Assembly: GCA_025175895.1 (NCBI GenBank)
Contig: CM046004.1
Location: 50,953,359-51,017,358, forward strand
Source of the DNA: Wurfbainia villosa
Lineage: Eukaryota > Streptophyta > Magnoliopsida > Zingiberales > Zingiberaceae
DNA: 64,000 nucleotides
Reading direction: 5' to 3'
Under the pieces are notes generated by a model. That model searched no databases and had not been told where the DNA came from. It was given only the letters and a program-made list of their open reading frames with translations. Shown piece by piece: positions 21,082 to 33,087 of the stretch. The stretch's first letter is position 1. Every line of letters begins with the position of its first letter. The position numbers and the translations under genes were made by a program.

Positions 21082-22554
21082 GATGCTAGTTATGGTAACT
21101 AGTTCATTGGAGTGACCTGCTTTGAGACTTCATATGGTTCTATATGTCGTTGAAGATCTCATTGCAGTTCGAGTGCGAGCTTCCTTAGACTTGAGGTGTT
21201 GAAGTCATCTTGGTCATGATGCCTCATACTTTGACTTCTTCACAGCCATCTCAATATGAGGTGTAAATCCGGGATGATTGGGTATAAGATAAAGTGATCG
21301 AAGGTGTTTGAATAACCTATAGAGGATTAACCACTTCTGATAAAGGAGATGTATACCCTAGGCCTCTAGTCAGGATTGTTACTCGAAAGTCTCTAGCTAG
21401 AGCAAACATGTTAAGAAGATGGTTTTCATGAGAACATGTAGGAGTAACTTGAATCCATAAGACAAGGAAACTAAATTGGACTAGGTGTGACATAGTAATC
21501 CTAGTGGGGACGAACACATAGACCATGTCATGAACCAAGTGGGTATAGGATGAGTGAAAGGAACAAGGCACGAACAACTGTAACTGTTGAAGGGTTCAGA
21601 AATATTCTGGAATCGATTTAGACTTTTTGATCAATTGGGGGTCATGATGTAATGCTAGGTGCCACTCATGATCTATTCATGATTAAGGGGTTAATTATGA
21701 ATGGCCAACATAATCGAAAACCTATTGGGTCACACACACTACAGGTGATCTCAAGATGTAAAACAAGTTTGAGAATGAGATTCTCAATGAGAGAGGATAT
21801 ATCTAGTTGGACCAGATCAAAGGGGTGCAAAATAGAGGCTATGGAACCTCTTATGGCCTTGTCGGACTTAGCAAGTCCATATTGCACCTAAACGAACACA
21901 AATGGACCATACAGAGCCTCACACAGCCTTGCCTAACCTGGCACAGGTCATGCCTAACTTGGCCAAAAAGGCCAAAAGCTGGGTTGTGCCCAAAAGGACA
22001 CATGGCTAACCGTGTGTCCTGGCATGACCGACCATATGTAAGACACATGGTCGTGTCGCAATTTTTCCATTTTTGGAGATTTCTCTTATGGAAATTTCCT
22101 GGGTTGTTCTTACCTTAATTATGGGATAATTATGGTAAGATAGGTTCCGTTTAAGCCTCCTAAGATGACCTAATCAAGAAATCTATAAATAGATCTTTTG
22201 ATAATCTTTGGAGAGAGGAGTTTCTCTTAGGTTTTTCCTTGGTAGTCGTCTCTCTCTCTTCTTCTTCTCTTATCTCCGTCGGTTGGCTAGCACCATTCGG
22301 AGACAAAGGCTTGCTGCTCTAGGAGTTATCTCAGGTGATCCCAGCATGGATACTGATAGAGGCAAGGTCGTTGTTCTTGCTTGTGGTTTCCACATATTCG
22401 AAAGAATCTCGAAGGTACAACTTCTCTGACTCCTTTTGTGTGTTTTCATGTGATTATGCCAAACCAAGTATTCATGTCCCCTAGGAGATGTCTGCGATAT
22501 AATAAAAAAATTATTCACTTTATTCCACTACACATGATCCTGGAATCTCCAACA
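21082..22554 (+). repeat. Element C 5' LTR (left end lost to H insertion)
   Basis: Aligns with the C 3' LTR from about 48473 on, so roughly 340 bp of its start are missing beyond H. It contains CTATAAATAG at 22193-22202 as TATA box, ACACGG/CGTGT repeats around 21900-22060, and ends CTCCAACA before the PBS. Confidence 0.85.
22194..22200 (+). promoter_or_regulatory. TATA box in C 5' LTR
   Basis: TATAAAT within the inverted repeat GATCTATAAATAGATC; the same element is at about 49600 in the 3' LTR. Expected to direct transcription from U3. Confidence 0.65.
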
Positions 22555-22556
22555 AG

Positions 22557-22569
22557 TGGTATCAGAGCC
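22557..22569 (+). other. Element C primer binding site
   Basis: Exact TGGTATCAGAGCC, two bases after the LTR end. Confidence 0.93.
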
Positions 22570-22591
22570 ACCTTGTTTGTTTGGCATAGAT

Positions 22592-24144
22592 TGTTGGAAC
22601 ATTGGTGACCGCTAGAGGGGGGTGAATAGCGTGTTCGTTCGAAGATAGAATTCAATCGTGTTCGTCTCTACAAAACTTGTTAGCACAGTGGAAATATGAA
22701 ATACAATATAATTATGAAGATGAATACACAATCACACAAAATATGCAAGCGATATAACTTGGTTCAAAACCTTAGGGTTCTTACTCCACGAATTGGGCTC
22801 GAATGAGCCCTAACGATTCCAAACACCACTAACAATCAAAACACTCCTTCTCGACAACAAGTCTGAGATGGAGAAACCTCATACAAGTGTTTACAACAAT
22901 AAATGAAAGTACAACAAGCAAATACAAATACAATACACAAAAACACATAAAGAAAACTTTACAAATGCATTTTTGGATGCTTGCTTGTTTGGTTGCTTGA
23001 GATGCACTTGGAGACCCTGAATTGCACCAGCAAATCGCCCCAAATCGCTCTAGAAACTGATGGCAAATACCTCCTTCATGAGATGCTTTTATAACCTGCA
23101 TTAAGGCAGAATTTCGCCTAGCAGTTGACTAATCAAGACCATTAGTTGACTGCTCCTGTAGCCATTGTCTCACAATGGCCTGAGCCACGTTGGATAAGTT
23201 CCAACAAATAGACCATCAGTCGACTGATCGAGTCATCACTCGACAGTCAAACCCTAACAATCGACTCTGGAACCTTCTGTGCCCGCGACATCGACCATCA
23301 GTCGACTACCAACTATAGCAGTCGACTGATCAAGCCATCAGTCGACTGCCAAGCCATTTTCTATAGTCGAACTCTAGTCGACTCCCATCAATCGACCAGT
23401 CATAGTCCCAATCGACTGATACAAGTCAACTCGGCTGCCAAGTGTCAAAACACTTCACTAGTCGACTGGTCCATAACCCCAGTCGACTGATAAATCTCAA
23501 ACATGAGGTTTAACCCCAAGTATGATGCCCTCATACTTGCTAGACTATCCTTAGCCTAGACCTAAGCCTTCTAGCCACCTCCATCAGCCTCACGCCTATC
23601 AGATCCCTCCAAGTCATTCATGACTTGTTCATCCATACACTAGCCTTCAGGTGCTTCCATCAGCTATTGTCATGCTAAGCTAGTCTATACCGCCAAGGCA
23701 CATTTGGGCATACTCTGCCAAGACTACCGCTTAGACTTTACGCCGCCAAACCATTAGACTTATGCTGTCAATACTCCACCCTTGGACTTTATGCCGCTAA
23801 TATCACCCCTTGGACTTTCCTTGCCAACCCATGTTGGACTTTCCATTCGCCAAGACTCAAGCTTGGACTTTCCCTTGCCAAGACCTATGCCTGGACTTTC
23901 CATGTCAAGTACACAAGACTTGGACTTCTCCATCATATGGTCAACCCCATGTCAACTATATAGTCAAACAATGGTCAAACCATCGTCAAACATCAAAATA
24001 CCACTCGAGTCAAACTCGAGTCCGGTCAATCATGACCCGAGTCGATTGCACCAACAATCTCTCCAAAACATTGTCAAACATCAAAACACTACTCAAGTCC
24101 AACTCGAGTCTAGTCAATCGTGACCTGGGCCGATTGCACCAACA
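22592..24144 (-). mobile_element. Solo LTR of the A/B family (1553 bp)
   Basis: Minus-strand LTR: starts TGTTGGTGCAATCGGCCCAGG and ends GTTCCAACA. It is flanked by the perfect TSD TAGAT (22587-22591 and 24145-24149) and has no interior. It carries the family minisatellite (about 23690-23930) and several CAGTCGACTG palindromes (about 23215-23490). It sits in the leader of element C and most likely arose by LTR-LTR recombination of a full element. Confidence 0.92.
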
Positions 24145-25098
24145 TAGATTGCTTGTTGTAGTAAAATATTTAAAGCATTTATGATGTTTTAATATACATG
24201 TGTCATATTTTTCTATATGATAGATTAGAGTATGCATGATTCTACATATAGGATATGTTTATAACCTAAAAGGAAATATCGAGGATGTGCCCAAAAACAC
24301 TAAAGGTGTTGCGTGCATCGTTAGAGCCTAAGCATAGACTCACGTTCACATCGGGAAATTTATTTCCTAATGTGACCTTGGTTTTTTTTTCATATTTAGG
24401 TTTATTTCCTATTATAGATGAGACCCATAATAACTTGAAATCCCTCGTGCAAATATTAGAGCTAACACCTTCCATTAATATGGTTGAACTAGAGTTCTTT
24501 TTCGTGTTTGGGTTGTTGGACTCTCTCCAAACTTGGCATGACATCGAGCATGTTCAATTCATATGAGATTAGATATTTATTTTAAATGGTAAGGAGTAGA
24601 GGTCAATTTCAAGTTTGGGTTGTTGGACTCTCTCTGAGCCTGGCTGGATGTATTCAAACCATTTAAATTCGATCTCACAATTAATAGGTCGGCTCTAACT
24701 GAAAACATTGATTTATTGGACTCTCTCTAAGGTCAATGTGGACAGAAGTGCAATTAGGTGATATGCATTGGATGTATATATGTTAAAGAGTTAACAACCT
24801 AATGTATATGTGAATATTCAATTAGTTTATAGCATAAAGTGATAGTTATATATTTGATATATAATGGGTACTATTGATACCTAACATTATGACTATGAAT
24901 GGCTTGTTGGACTCTCTCCAAGATTATTCTTAGTCATAATGGATATCAACCTACTAGGAGATAACATACAATCTCTCGAATTCAAAGTGAGGGCTATTGA
25001 ATTTGATAAAATAGTGGGAGTTTCTTGTTAATATAAATTGTTTACATTACTATAAATTCATCTCTCTTTTTGTAGGTTTAGGTACTAATTAAAATAGC
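24145..25098 (+). other. Element C leader with four repeated hairpins
   Basis: Untranslated leader between PBS and gag. It contains four copies of the TTGGA-CTCTC-TCCAA hairpin (24516-24530, 24623-24637, 24716-24730, 24907-24921); the second and third have lost pairing bases. Leaders of D and E have the same set. Confidence 0.75.
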
Positions 25099-26603
25099 AT
25101 GTCGACCTCCATTAACTTACGTTCTATTTTGGACAACAAAAAATTGACTGGGTCAAACTTCTTGGACTGGCTTCGCAACCTGAGAATTATTCTCAAGGCA
25201 GAAAAGCTAGCTTATATCCTTGAAGAGGTTCTTCCCCAACCTCCTGCAAATAATGCATCTGGTGACCAAAAGTTGGCTTACCAGAAACATGTTGTTGACT
25301 ATGAGATGACGAGTTGCATTATGCTAGCATCGATGTCTCCTGAGTTGCAGAAGCAACATGAGCACATGGATGCTAATACAATTTTCTTCCATCTTCAAGA
25401 GTTATTCAATGAGCAGACGCAATCTGAAAGGTTCGAGGTCACCCAACTCCTCTTTCTCTCAAAGATGCAGGAGGGGTTCATCTGTAGTGCAGTTTGCACT
25501 AAGGATGAATAGTTATATTGAGCGATTGGGATCATTAGGGTTTTTCATGGACCATGAATTAAGTATTTACTTAATTCTTCAAAATCTGACTGGTAGCTAT
25601 TCACAATTTGTGATGAACTATCGGATGAATAAGATTGAGTCCACTATTCCTAAATTGATCAATATACTCAAAACAGTGGAGTCATCTGTTGCTAAAGAAC
25701 ATAAGGCGGTGATGTTGGGTTGATTCCTCAAAGAAAGGTTCTAAGGGAAAGTCAAAAACCAAAGCTAAAGGGAAGAAAAAGGCAAAGAAGGAAGAATTAA
25801 CTCCCAAGGGCACCTACCATCATTGTGGCAAGGATGGACATTGGAAGAGAAACTGCAAGCAGTATCTGGAGTCACTGAAGCAAAAAAAGGCATCTGATGC
25901 CCAATCTACTTCAGGTATATTTGTTATTGAATGTCACACTGTTTCTTCTAATACTTGGGTATTGAATACCAGGTGTGACTCACATATATGTAATAACATA
26001 TAGCAGCTTAGAAGCAAAAGAAGATTGGTCAAGGGAGGAGCAGATCTAAGGGTTGGCAATGGAGCAAAAGTTGTTGTTGTAGCCAAGGGTACTTATATGT
26101 TGCGACTTCCTACGGGACTAGTTTTAGAGTTGGATGATTGTTTTTATATTCCTGCATTAATAAAGAACATTGTTTCTATTTCATGTTTGAATAAGAAAGG
26201 TTATCATTTGATGTTTAGTAATAATTGTTGTTATATTACATTAAATGGTGTTCTTTATGCTACTGGAATGTTAAATAATAGAATCTACACGTTAGATACA
26301 TCCAACGAGATGTTCAATATCGAATCAAATAGAAAACACACTAAGTTAGATAATCAGTCAACCTCGCAATTATGACATTGTCGTCTTAGCCATATAAGCA
26401 ATGAACGCATGTCCAAACTGCATAAGCTTGGCATTTTGGAGTCTTATGAATCAGATTCATTAGACACATGTGTTTCATGCTTAAAAGGAAAGATGACTAA
26501 GATAACTTTTAGTTGAAAAGGTGAATGAGCAATTGAGGTATTGGGTCTTATACATACTGATGTATGTGGACCAATGTCAACTCATGTCATAGGAGGTTAT
26601 AGC
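25099..26603 (+). pseudogene. Element C gag-protease-integrase N-terminus
   Basis: ATG 25099 begins MSTSINLRSILDNKKLTGSN, followed by FLDWLRNLRIILKAEK, the Copia Gag core. A frameshift occurs near 25475-25510 and another near 25720. The zinc knuckle HHCGKDGHWKRNC (about 25810-25850) has its first Cys changed to Tyr (TYHHCGK). Protease: WVLNTRCDSHICNN replaces the catalytic DTG with NTR. Integrase zinc domain: HCRLSH and CVSCLKG survive, with stops around 26373, 26514 and 26526. It ends in GGYS at the D insertion (TSD ATAGC). It cannot make a functional product. Confidence 0.85.
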
Positions 26604-27986
26604 TGTTAGTGATATATGAGAGGTGTCCTAAGGCAATCGCCTTATATTTGAACCATTTATATGATAAATGAAGATTCACTATTTGAGTATACATGTTTTT
26701 ATGTATTTTATTATATCTTAAACTCATTTACTGAATGTCCATGATACGATTCACAGCATGAGAGAATTTGTGATTGGATCACAACTAGTGAGTATCTCTA
26801 CATGTGTAATTGTGATGTATTAGAATTATCCCTAGTCGATAAATTAATGGATTTGGACACCATCAATTCTGTTGAGACTAATACGAGGTATACTCCTTGG
26901 TGTATCCAAGCAGTTGATTCTCACTGGCTGAAGACATTGTGATGTCCGGAGTTAATTGTGAATGCTAGTTATGATAACTAGTTCATTGGAGTGACCAGCT
27001 GTAAGACTTTATATGGTTCTCTGCATATATGGATATGTCAATGAAGTTCTTACTGTAGCTTAAGTGTGATGTTCCTTTGACTTGCGGCATTCAAGTCATC
27101 TTGGTCATGGAGACTTATGCTTTGACATCTTAAGCAAGCATCTCCAAGGAGATGTGAACCCGGGATGATTGGGTATAAGTCGAAGTGACGAAGGTGTTTG
27201 AATAGCCTATAAAGGATTCACCACTCCTTGTGAGGAGATGTATACCCATGGCCTCTCGTAGAATTATTACTAAAGTCTTTGGCCAAAGCATTACATGTTT
27301 AAAGTAAGGTATTCTTGGATACATGTGCAGTAACTAGAATCCGTAGGACGAGAAAATGATACTTGGGCTAGGTGTGACATAGTCACCTAGTGGGGAGTGA
27401 CACTATAGACCATGTCCTGAATCAAATGGGTATAAGATGCGTGAAGAGAATGGGGCACGATTCATTAAAGTAGTTGAAGGGTTTCAGAAATGGTTCTGGA
27501 ATCAACCATTGATTTTTCGATTAATTGGGGATCATGATGTACTACTAGATGTCACTCATGATCGTTCTATAATTAATGGTTAATTATAGACGACCAACAT
27601 AAATCGGGAACCTATTTGGTCACACACACAAGCGTAATCCGAAGGATTTAAAACAAGCTTGAGAATGAGATTCTCAAATCAAGAGAAACTAGGTTTGGTT
27701 GGACCAAACAAGGAGCGAGCATAAAATCATTTCAGTCGCAACGGAAGCATGGATGGGTCGAATCTTATGAAGACATGATGGATGAACCAAATTGGTTTGG
27801 TTCTAATCCAATGGTGGAGAATAAACCAAAGGGGTTTGGTTTGTTTTAAACGAATGAACCAAAGTTGGTTTGGTTCATTTTAACTTAAAATAGACCAACT
27901 CGGTTCAGTTTATTTTAACTTAATTTATTGGAGCGGGTTAACGGGTTTTGGTTATGAACCAATAACCGTTAGGAGAATGTGTTCTC

Positions 27987-27993
27987 TATAAAA
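27987..27993 (+). promoter_or_regulatory. TATA box in D 5' LTR
   Basis: TATAAAA in GTTCTCTATAAAACATG, conserved at 44912-44918 (D 3' LTR), 52503-52509 and 59827-59833 (E LTRs). Confidence 0.65.
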
Positions 27994-28264
27994 CATGTCT
28001 TAAGGGTTTTTTGTGGATAACTTGTGCTTTGGAAACCCTAGCCACCCAAGCCCTTCTCCTCTCCTTGCCGCCCAACATGGTTGCCGCCCAACCTTGCTAC
28101 CACTAGCCATTGTGCTGTCGTCCACCTTGTTGCCGGCATCCAAGCTGCTGCCGGTCATCCTCCGGCGACATCCCTTGGCTCCGGTGACCAAGGTGCAACC
28201 GGCCTTCCTCCTTTGGGTCAGCGCAACTCCTCCACCAAGCTGTCCAGTTTTCTGGATGGCTTGT

Positions 28265-29499
28265 TGTTGGAACGTAGGTGGTCGACTAGAGGGGGTGAAT
28301 AGCCCTCTTTCTTCGTACGGTGGAATTCGCTCGTTGATTGCCTACAAGTATAATTAGCACAAGCGAAAATGTAAAGACTATACAATGGCAATGCTAACAA
28401 ACTAATATAACGTGGTTTACGGCCTCGCCGCTAATCCACGACCCGATTCATCTCCGGTGAATCACTCCGAAATCAATCCAATATGGTCTCTCCCTTTAGC
28501 CAAAGCAAGGTGGAGGTAAACCTTCTTGAAATAAGAACAAGAGAAAGAGTTGGAAGCTTGTAGGGCACTTGGATGATCAGTTAGAGCATAAGCATTACCC
28601 ATCCAAAATCCCACACCTTCTCTATAAATAGAGAAGGTTGTTTTCTTCCCGTTGGCTATTGGCAGTCGGCTGATTCCTCGATCAGTCGACTACTCCTATA
28701 CCCGTTGCCCAATAACGGCTTCTTCCATGTTGGATTTCATCCAACGGCTCCCACATCAGTCGACTGATCATCTCATCAGTCGACTAATGGAGCTATCAAT
28801 CGAGCGCTCGGCGATCACTGATCGATCACCATTCCGCGCCCAAAACCTCGTGACTACCGATCACGCCATCGAATCGATCGATGATTCGATACAATGACGC
28901 CAACCCGTGGCAATCGACTGATGGCACAAAAACTAGACTCGAACACCAGTCGAGTCACAGTTGACTTGGAGCAGTCGACTGCCATGACATGGCAGTCGAT
29001 TGATGCCGGGTAAACCTCAAACTTTACATCTGTTTTAGCATCCAACGGTCGAGTAAACCTCAACCCTTTTGGTCGAGCCTCCGACACTTAGTCATTCGGC
29101 CAAGTTCACCTAATGAGCTACTTACATTTCACTCATTCTCTCATCTCACTTGAAGTCCCTCGCCGAAGCTCTCTTCATTCGCGGCCACATCCCTCGACAG
29201 CACCAAGTGCATGGCTTCGCAATGCTCTTTCACGTCTCTTGCCCTCGAAGTCTGCTTCCTTGGCTTCACTTCAAGTCATCTTATCTGGCGGTCCCTCAGA
29301 TGCATCAAGCGCATGGCTTCGCAATGCTCCTTCACCGACTCAAGAACGAGGTTGTGAGTTGGTGAAACTTGTCAAAGCTCCATGTGCGAATTACTAAGTT
29401 CTGCAAGACTCCAACACACATATCAAAACAATAACAACCTAACTTAAACCCTTTTCCACACACGTCAAAATCATATCACATGGGTTGATTGCCCTAACA
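28265..29499 (-). mobile_element. Solo Sirevirus-like LTR in D 5' LTR (1235 bp)
   Basis: Minus-strand LTR: starts TGTTAGGGCAATC and ends CGTTCCAACA. The perfect TSD CTTGT is at 28260-28264 and 29500-29504. The homologous uninterrupted site is in D's 3' LTR near 45180. It contains CAGTCGACTG motifs (about 28758, 28972) and CGATCG variants (about 28800-28890), and is related to the R and N LTRs. No interior is present. Confidence 0.93.
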
Positions 29500-30054
29500 C
29501 TTGTTTCCTTTAGTGTCAGAGCATCGTTTGGATGACATTTGGAGCTCTGACAGCGGCTACATTACCGGGGATTCGATCTCCGGTAATCCTTATAGGTGGA
29601 GGACCAAGGATTCGTCAATCGAATGACAAATACCTCTTCGGAGAAGCGAGTTTTGGGGACTCATTTTTGAATCCGAATTTTGATTCGGATTGTTATCTTC
29701 TCTCGATCACATCGTCTTCGACACCAGGCTAGTGACTCCTACGAAGACGAGCCTAGTAGCTTGGTGAAGCTATCCCGACAATACTCTGCATGGATACGGA
29801 TAAAGGCAATTCTAGCGAGAGTTGCTCTGGTTGATGTCATTCCCGCTGCACGTGATACGTCAGGTATAACTAGCATAATTTCCTTTTATTGCAAAATTTG
29901 AAACTACGATTATGTCTACACATGTTGTACTATGCATGCATGTGATGTGTGTGTTGTAATAAATTATATTTATTTCTTTTTAATTCTTTCGATTTACATA
30001 TGTTTACGAAACATATTCGGACACATATTTGCCGCGGTGTCGGAAACCCAACAG

Positions 30055-30067
30055 TGGTATCAGAGCC
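30055..30067 (+). other. Element D primer binding site
   Basis: Exact TGGTATCAGAGCC one base after the LTR end. Confidence 0.93.
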
Positions 30068-31294
30068 CAGGTTGTGTTTTGACATAATCGTAAAATTGTT
30101 TTGCGATAGTTGTAATTGTATTTATGGAAATTTTCTACTTTTGAAAAGTTTAGAAGTATTTATGAAAATTTTCTAATTTTGGAAAGTTTAGAGGTGTTTA
30201 TGGAAATCTTCTACTTTTGAAAAGTTTAGAAGTATTTATGGAAATTTACACTTTCCATAAATAAATTATGTGATTATATTTGGAAATTTATTTCCTAATT
30301 TAATCATGATTTGATTTGGGAATCAAATCTAAAACATATTTTATTTCCATAAATAGTTTTGTCAATTTAGGAAATTTGTTTCCTAAATTAAATTTGACTT
30401 TTCTTAATTAAGACTTTCTATAAATAAAATATGTGATTAGATTTGGAAATTTATTTTCTAATTTAATCATGATTTAATTTGGGGAATCAAATCTCAAATA
30501 TATTTTATTTCCATAAATAGTTATGACATATAAGGAAATTTTTGTACATATCATAATTGTATGTCATGTAATTGCATTAGATGCATATCATTATGTCATG
30601 CGTGTCGTGACATGTAGATGTATGTCATGTATGTCATGTCATGTAGATAATAGTTATTTGCATGAAAAGAGGATGAGACATAAAAACCCTTACTCAATAT
30701 TAAAGCTTACACCTTCCATTAATATGGTTAGAACCAGAGTTCTGTTTCTTGTTTGGGTTGTTAGACTCTCTCCAAGCCCGGCTCAAACCCGAACATGATC
30801 AAACCATGGAATAGTTTAATACTAATATGGTAAGAGTCAGAGGTCAATCGTTAGCTTTGGTTGTTGGACTCTCTCCAAGCCGGGCTAATTGCTTGAATGT
30901 GCTCTAACCATATTAAAACTATTTCTTGATTAATGGGTTGGATTTAACCTAGAGCATCGACTTGTTGGACTCTCTCCAAGGTCGATGTGAAGGGAGGTGA
31001 AGTTGGGTGCTATGCATATGATGCATACTTGTGATAGCACATATATGTGATATGCAATCAGTATACATGATACCTACCATTGTAGCTATGAATGACTTGT
31101 TGGACTCTCTCCAAGGTTGTTCATATCTATGTTGGATATCAGCCCATTCGGAGATGGACCTACGATCTCCCGAAGTGATTTTGGGGTTTTATAAAATTTG
31201 AAAAATGAATGGGATTTATAAATGTATGTTGATGCATTTTAAATCATCTTTCTCATATATGCTCATTTTGTATTTCTAGGTTAATCGATTGATC
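30068..31294 (+). other. Element D leader: A/T-rich repeats and four hairpins
   Basis: 30110-30500 holds imperfect repeats of TTTATGGAAATTTTCTA and TTGGAAAGTTTAGAAG type. Further on are four TTGGA-CTCTC-TCCAA hairpins at 30761-30775 (one base changed), 30864-30878, 30965-30979 and 31100-31114. No reading frame is supported. Confidence 0.75.
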
Positions 31295-33087
31295 ATGACG
31301 ATTTTGAATTTGTGCACTATTTTGGATTCAAACAAATTGGTTGGGCCTAACTTCTTGAACTGGCTTAGAAACTTGAGAATTGTTCTCAAGGCAGAAAAGC
31401 TCGTGTATGTCCTCGAAGAGCCTCTTCCCAACCGTCCTAAGGACAATGCAAATCCATAACAATTGTTGGCCTATCAGAAACATGTGGCTGATTCTGAAAT
31501 GGTTAGTTGCATCATGCTAGCCGCGATAGTACCCGAGCTGCAAAAGTAGCATGAGCATATGGATGCTAATACCATAGTCTTCCATCTTCATGAGTTGTTT
31601 GATGAGCAAGCAAGATCCGAAAGGTTCGAAGTCTCCAGACTCCTCTTCACCTCTAAGATGCAAGAAGGTTCATCTGTAGTATAGTTTATGCTAAAGATGA
31701 ATGGGTACATCGAGCGGTTGGCTACCCTCAGGTTTGTGATGGATCATGAATTAAATATTGACTTAATTCTGCATTGTTTGCCCAAGAGTTTCTCACAATT
31801 TGTGATGAACTACCGGATGAACAAACTTGAATCCACTATTCTTGAGCTCCTCAATATGCTGAAGATTGTGGAGCCTTCTGTCAAGCATGAGGTGAAGGCG
31901 ATTCTATTAGTTGATTCCTCAAAGAAAGGTTCTAAGAGGAAGTCAAAGAAACAGAAGAAAGGGAAGAACAAAAAGGCTAAAAAGGCATAACCAACACAAA
32001 AGGGCACTTGCCATCATTGTGGCAAGGAGGGCCACTGGCGAAGAAACTGCAAGATTTATCTTGAGTCCGTGAAGAATAAGAAGGCATCCGATGCCCCATC
32101 CTCTTTAGGTATCTTCGTTATCGATTGTCATTCTATTTCCTTAGACACTTGGGTATTGGATACTGAGTATGGTTCACATATATGTAATGACATACAGGGG
32201 CTAAGGAATAGAAGAAGACTCGTTAGAGGGGAGTCAAATTTGTGAGTTGGCAATGGAGCAAAGGTTGTTGCGGTCGCCATCAAAACATATTTACTGAAGC
32301 TCCCTAGTGGACTAGTCTTAGAACTGGATAATTGCTATTATGTTCCTTATCTAATAAAGAACATTGTTTCTATTTCCTGATTAAATAGAAATGGTTACCA
32401 TTTGATATTTAGTAACAATTATTATTATATAACTTTGAATGGCGTACTTTATGGGACTGGAACTTTGAGCAATGATATTTATACGTTGGACATATCCAGT
32501 GACATTTTCAATATCGAAGTGAACAACAAGCATGCTCGAAAGGATAATCAATTAGACTCCTACATGTGGCATTGTCGTCTTGGCCATGCAAGCAAGAAAC
32601 GCATGTCCGAATTACACCGATGTGGAATTCTGGAATTGTTTGAATTGGATTCATACGATACATGTGAATCATGCTTAAAAGGCAAGATGACTAAGTTACC
32701 TTTTACAGGAAAAGGTGAATGGGTGGGAGAGTTGCTAGGTCTAATACATACTGATGTATGTGGACCTATGTCAACTCAAGCTCTAGGAGGCTATAGCTAC
32801 TTCATTACCTTCACCGATGATCACTCATGGTTTGGGTATGTGTTCTTGATGAAACACAAGTCTGAAGCCTTTGAAAGGTTTAAAGAATTTAGAAATGAAG
32901 TAGAGAAACAACATGACAAGAGTATTAAAATTCTTCGATCGAATCGAGGCGGTGAATACTTGAGCCAAGAGTTTCTAGATTATCTAAGAGACAATGGTAT
33001 ATTGTCTCAATGGACACCATCGTATACACCACAGCATAATGGTGTATCTGAGAAGCATAATCAGACCTTGTTTGACATGGTCAGGTC
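31295..33087 (+). pseudogene. Element D gag-protease-integrase (N-terminal part of polyprotein)
   Basis: ATG 31295. The whole stretch stays in one frame, broken only by stops at 31457, 31547, 31682, 31988, 32243 and 32378. Gag core: LNWLRNLRIVLKAEK and FVMDHELNIDLILHCLP. Lys-rich spacer, then knuckle CHHCGKEGHWRRNC (about 32010-32050). Protease: WVLDTEYGSHICND, with DTE for the catalytic DTG. Integrase: zinc domain HCRLGH...CESCLKGK intact, catalytic core with HTDVCGPM, FTDDHSW and LRSNRGGEYLSQ (SDRGGE is usual), and PQHNGVSEKHNQTL. It is cut at 33087 by a solo Gypsy LTR. It would have produced capsid, protease and integrase. Confidence 0.88.

Larger units (their letters stand above)
26604..30053 (+). 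repeat. Element D 5' LTR (interrupted by a solo LTR)
   Basis: Starts TGTTAGTGATATATGAGAGG and ends GGAAACCCAACA. Interrupted at 28265-29499. TATA at 27987. An inverted repeat ATTACCGG...CCGGTAAT lies at about 29560-29588. Net length is about 2,210 bp, equal to the 3' LTR. Confidence 0.9.

Noticed and set aside
22557..22569. tRNA gene fragments suggested by matches to tRNA ends (22557, 30055, 51838 and others)
   Set aside because: Only 12-13 bp at LTR boundaries match, which is what primer binding sites look like. No cloverleaf surrounds them.
28013..28357. Pro/Leu-rich frame near 28 kb, and its counterparts at 44938-45306 and 52673-52864
   Set aside because: Part of the D/E LTR downstream of the TATA box; repeated in each LTR and broken differently in each.
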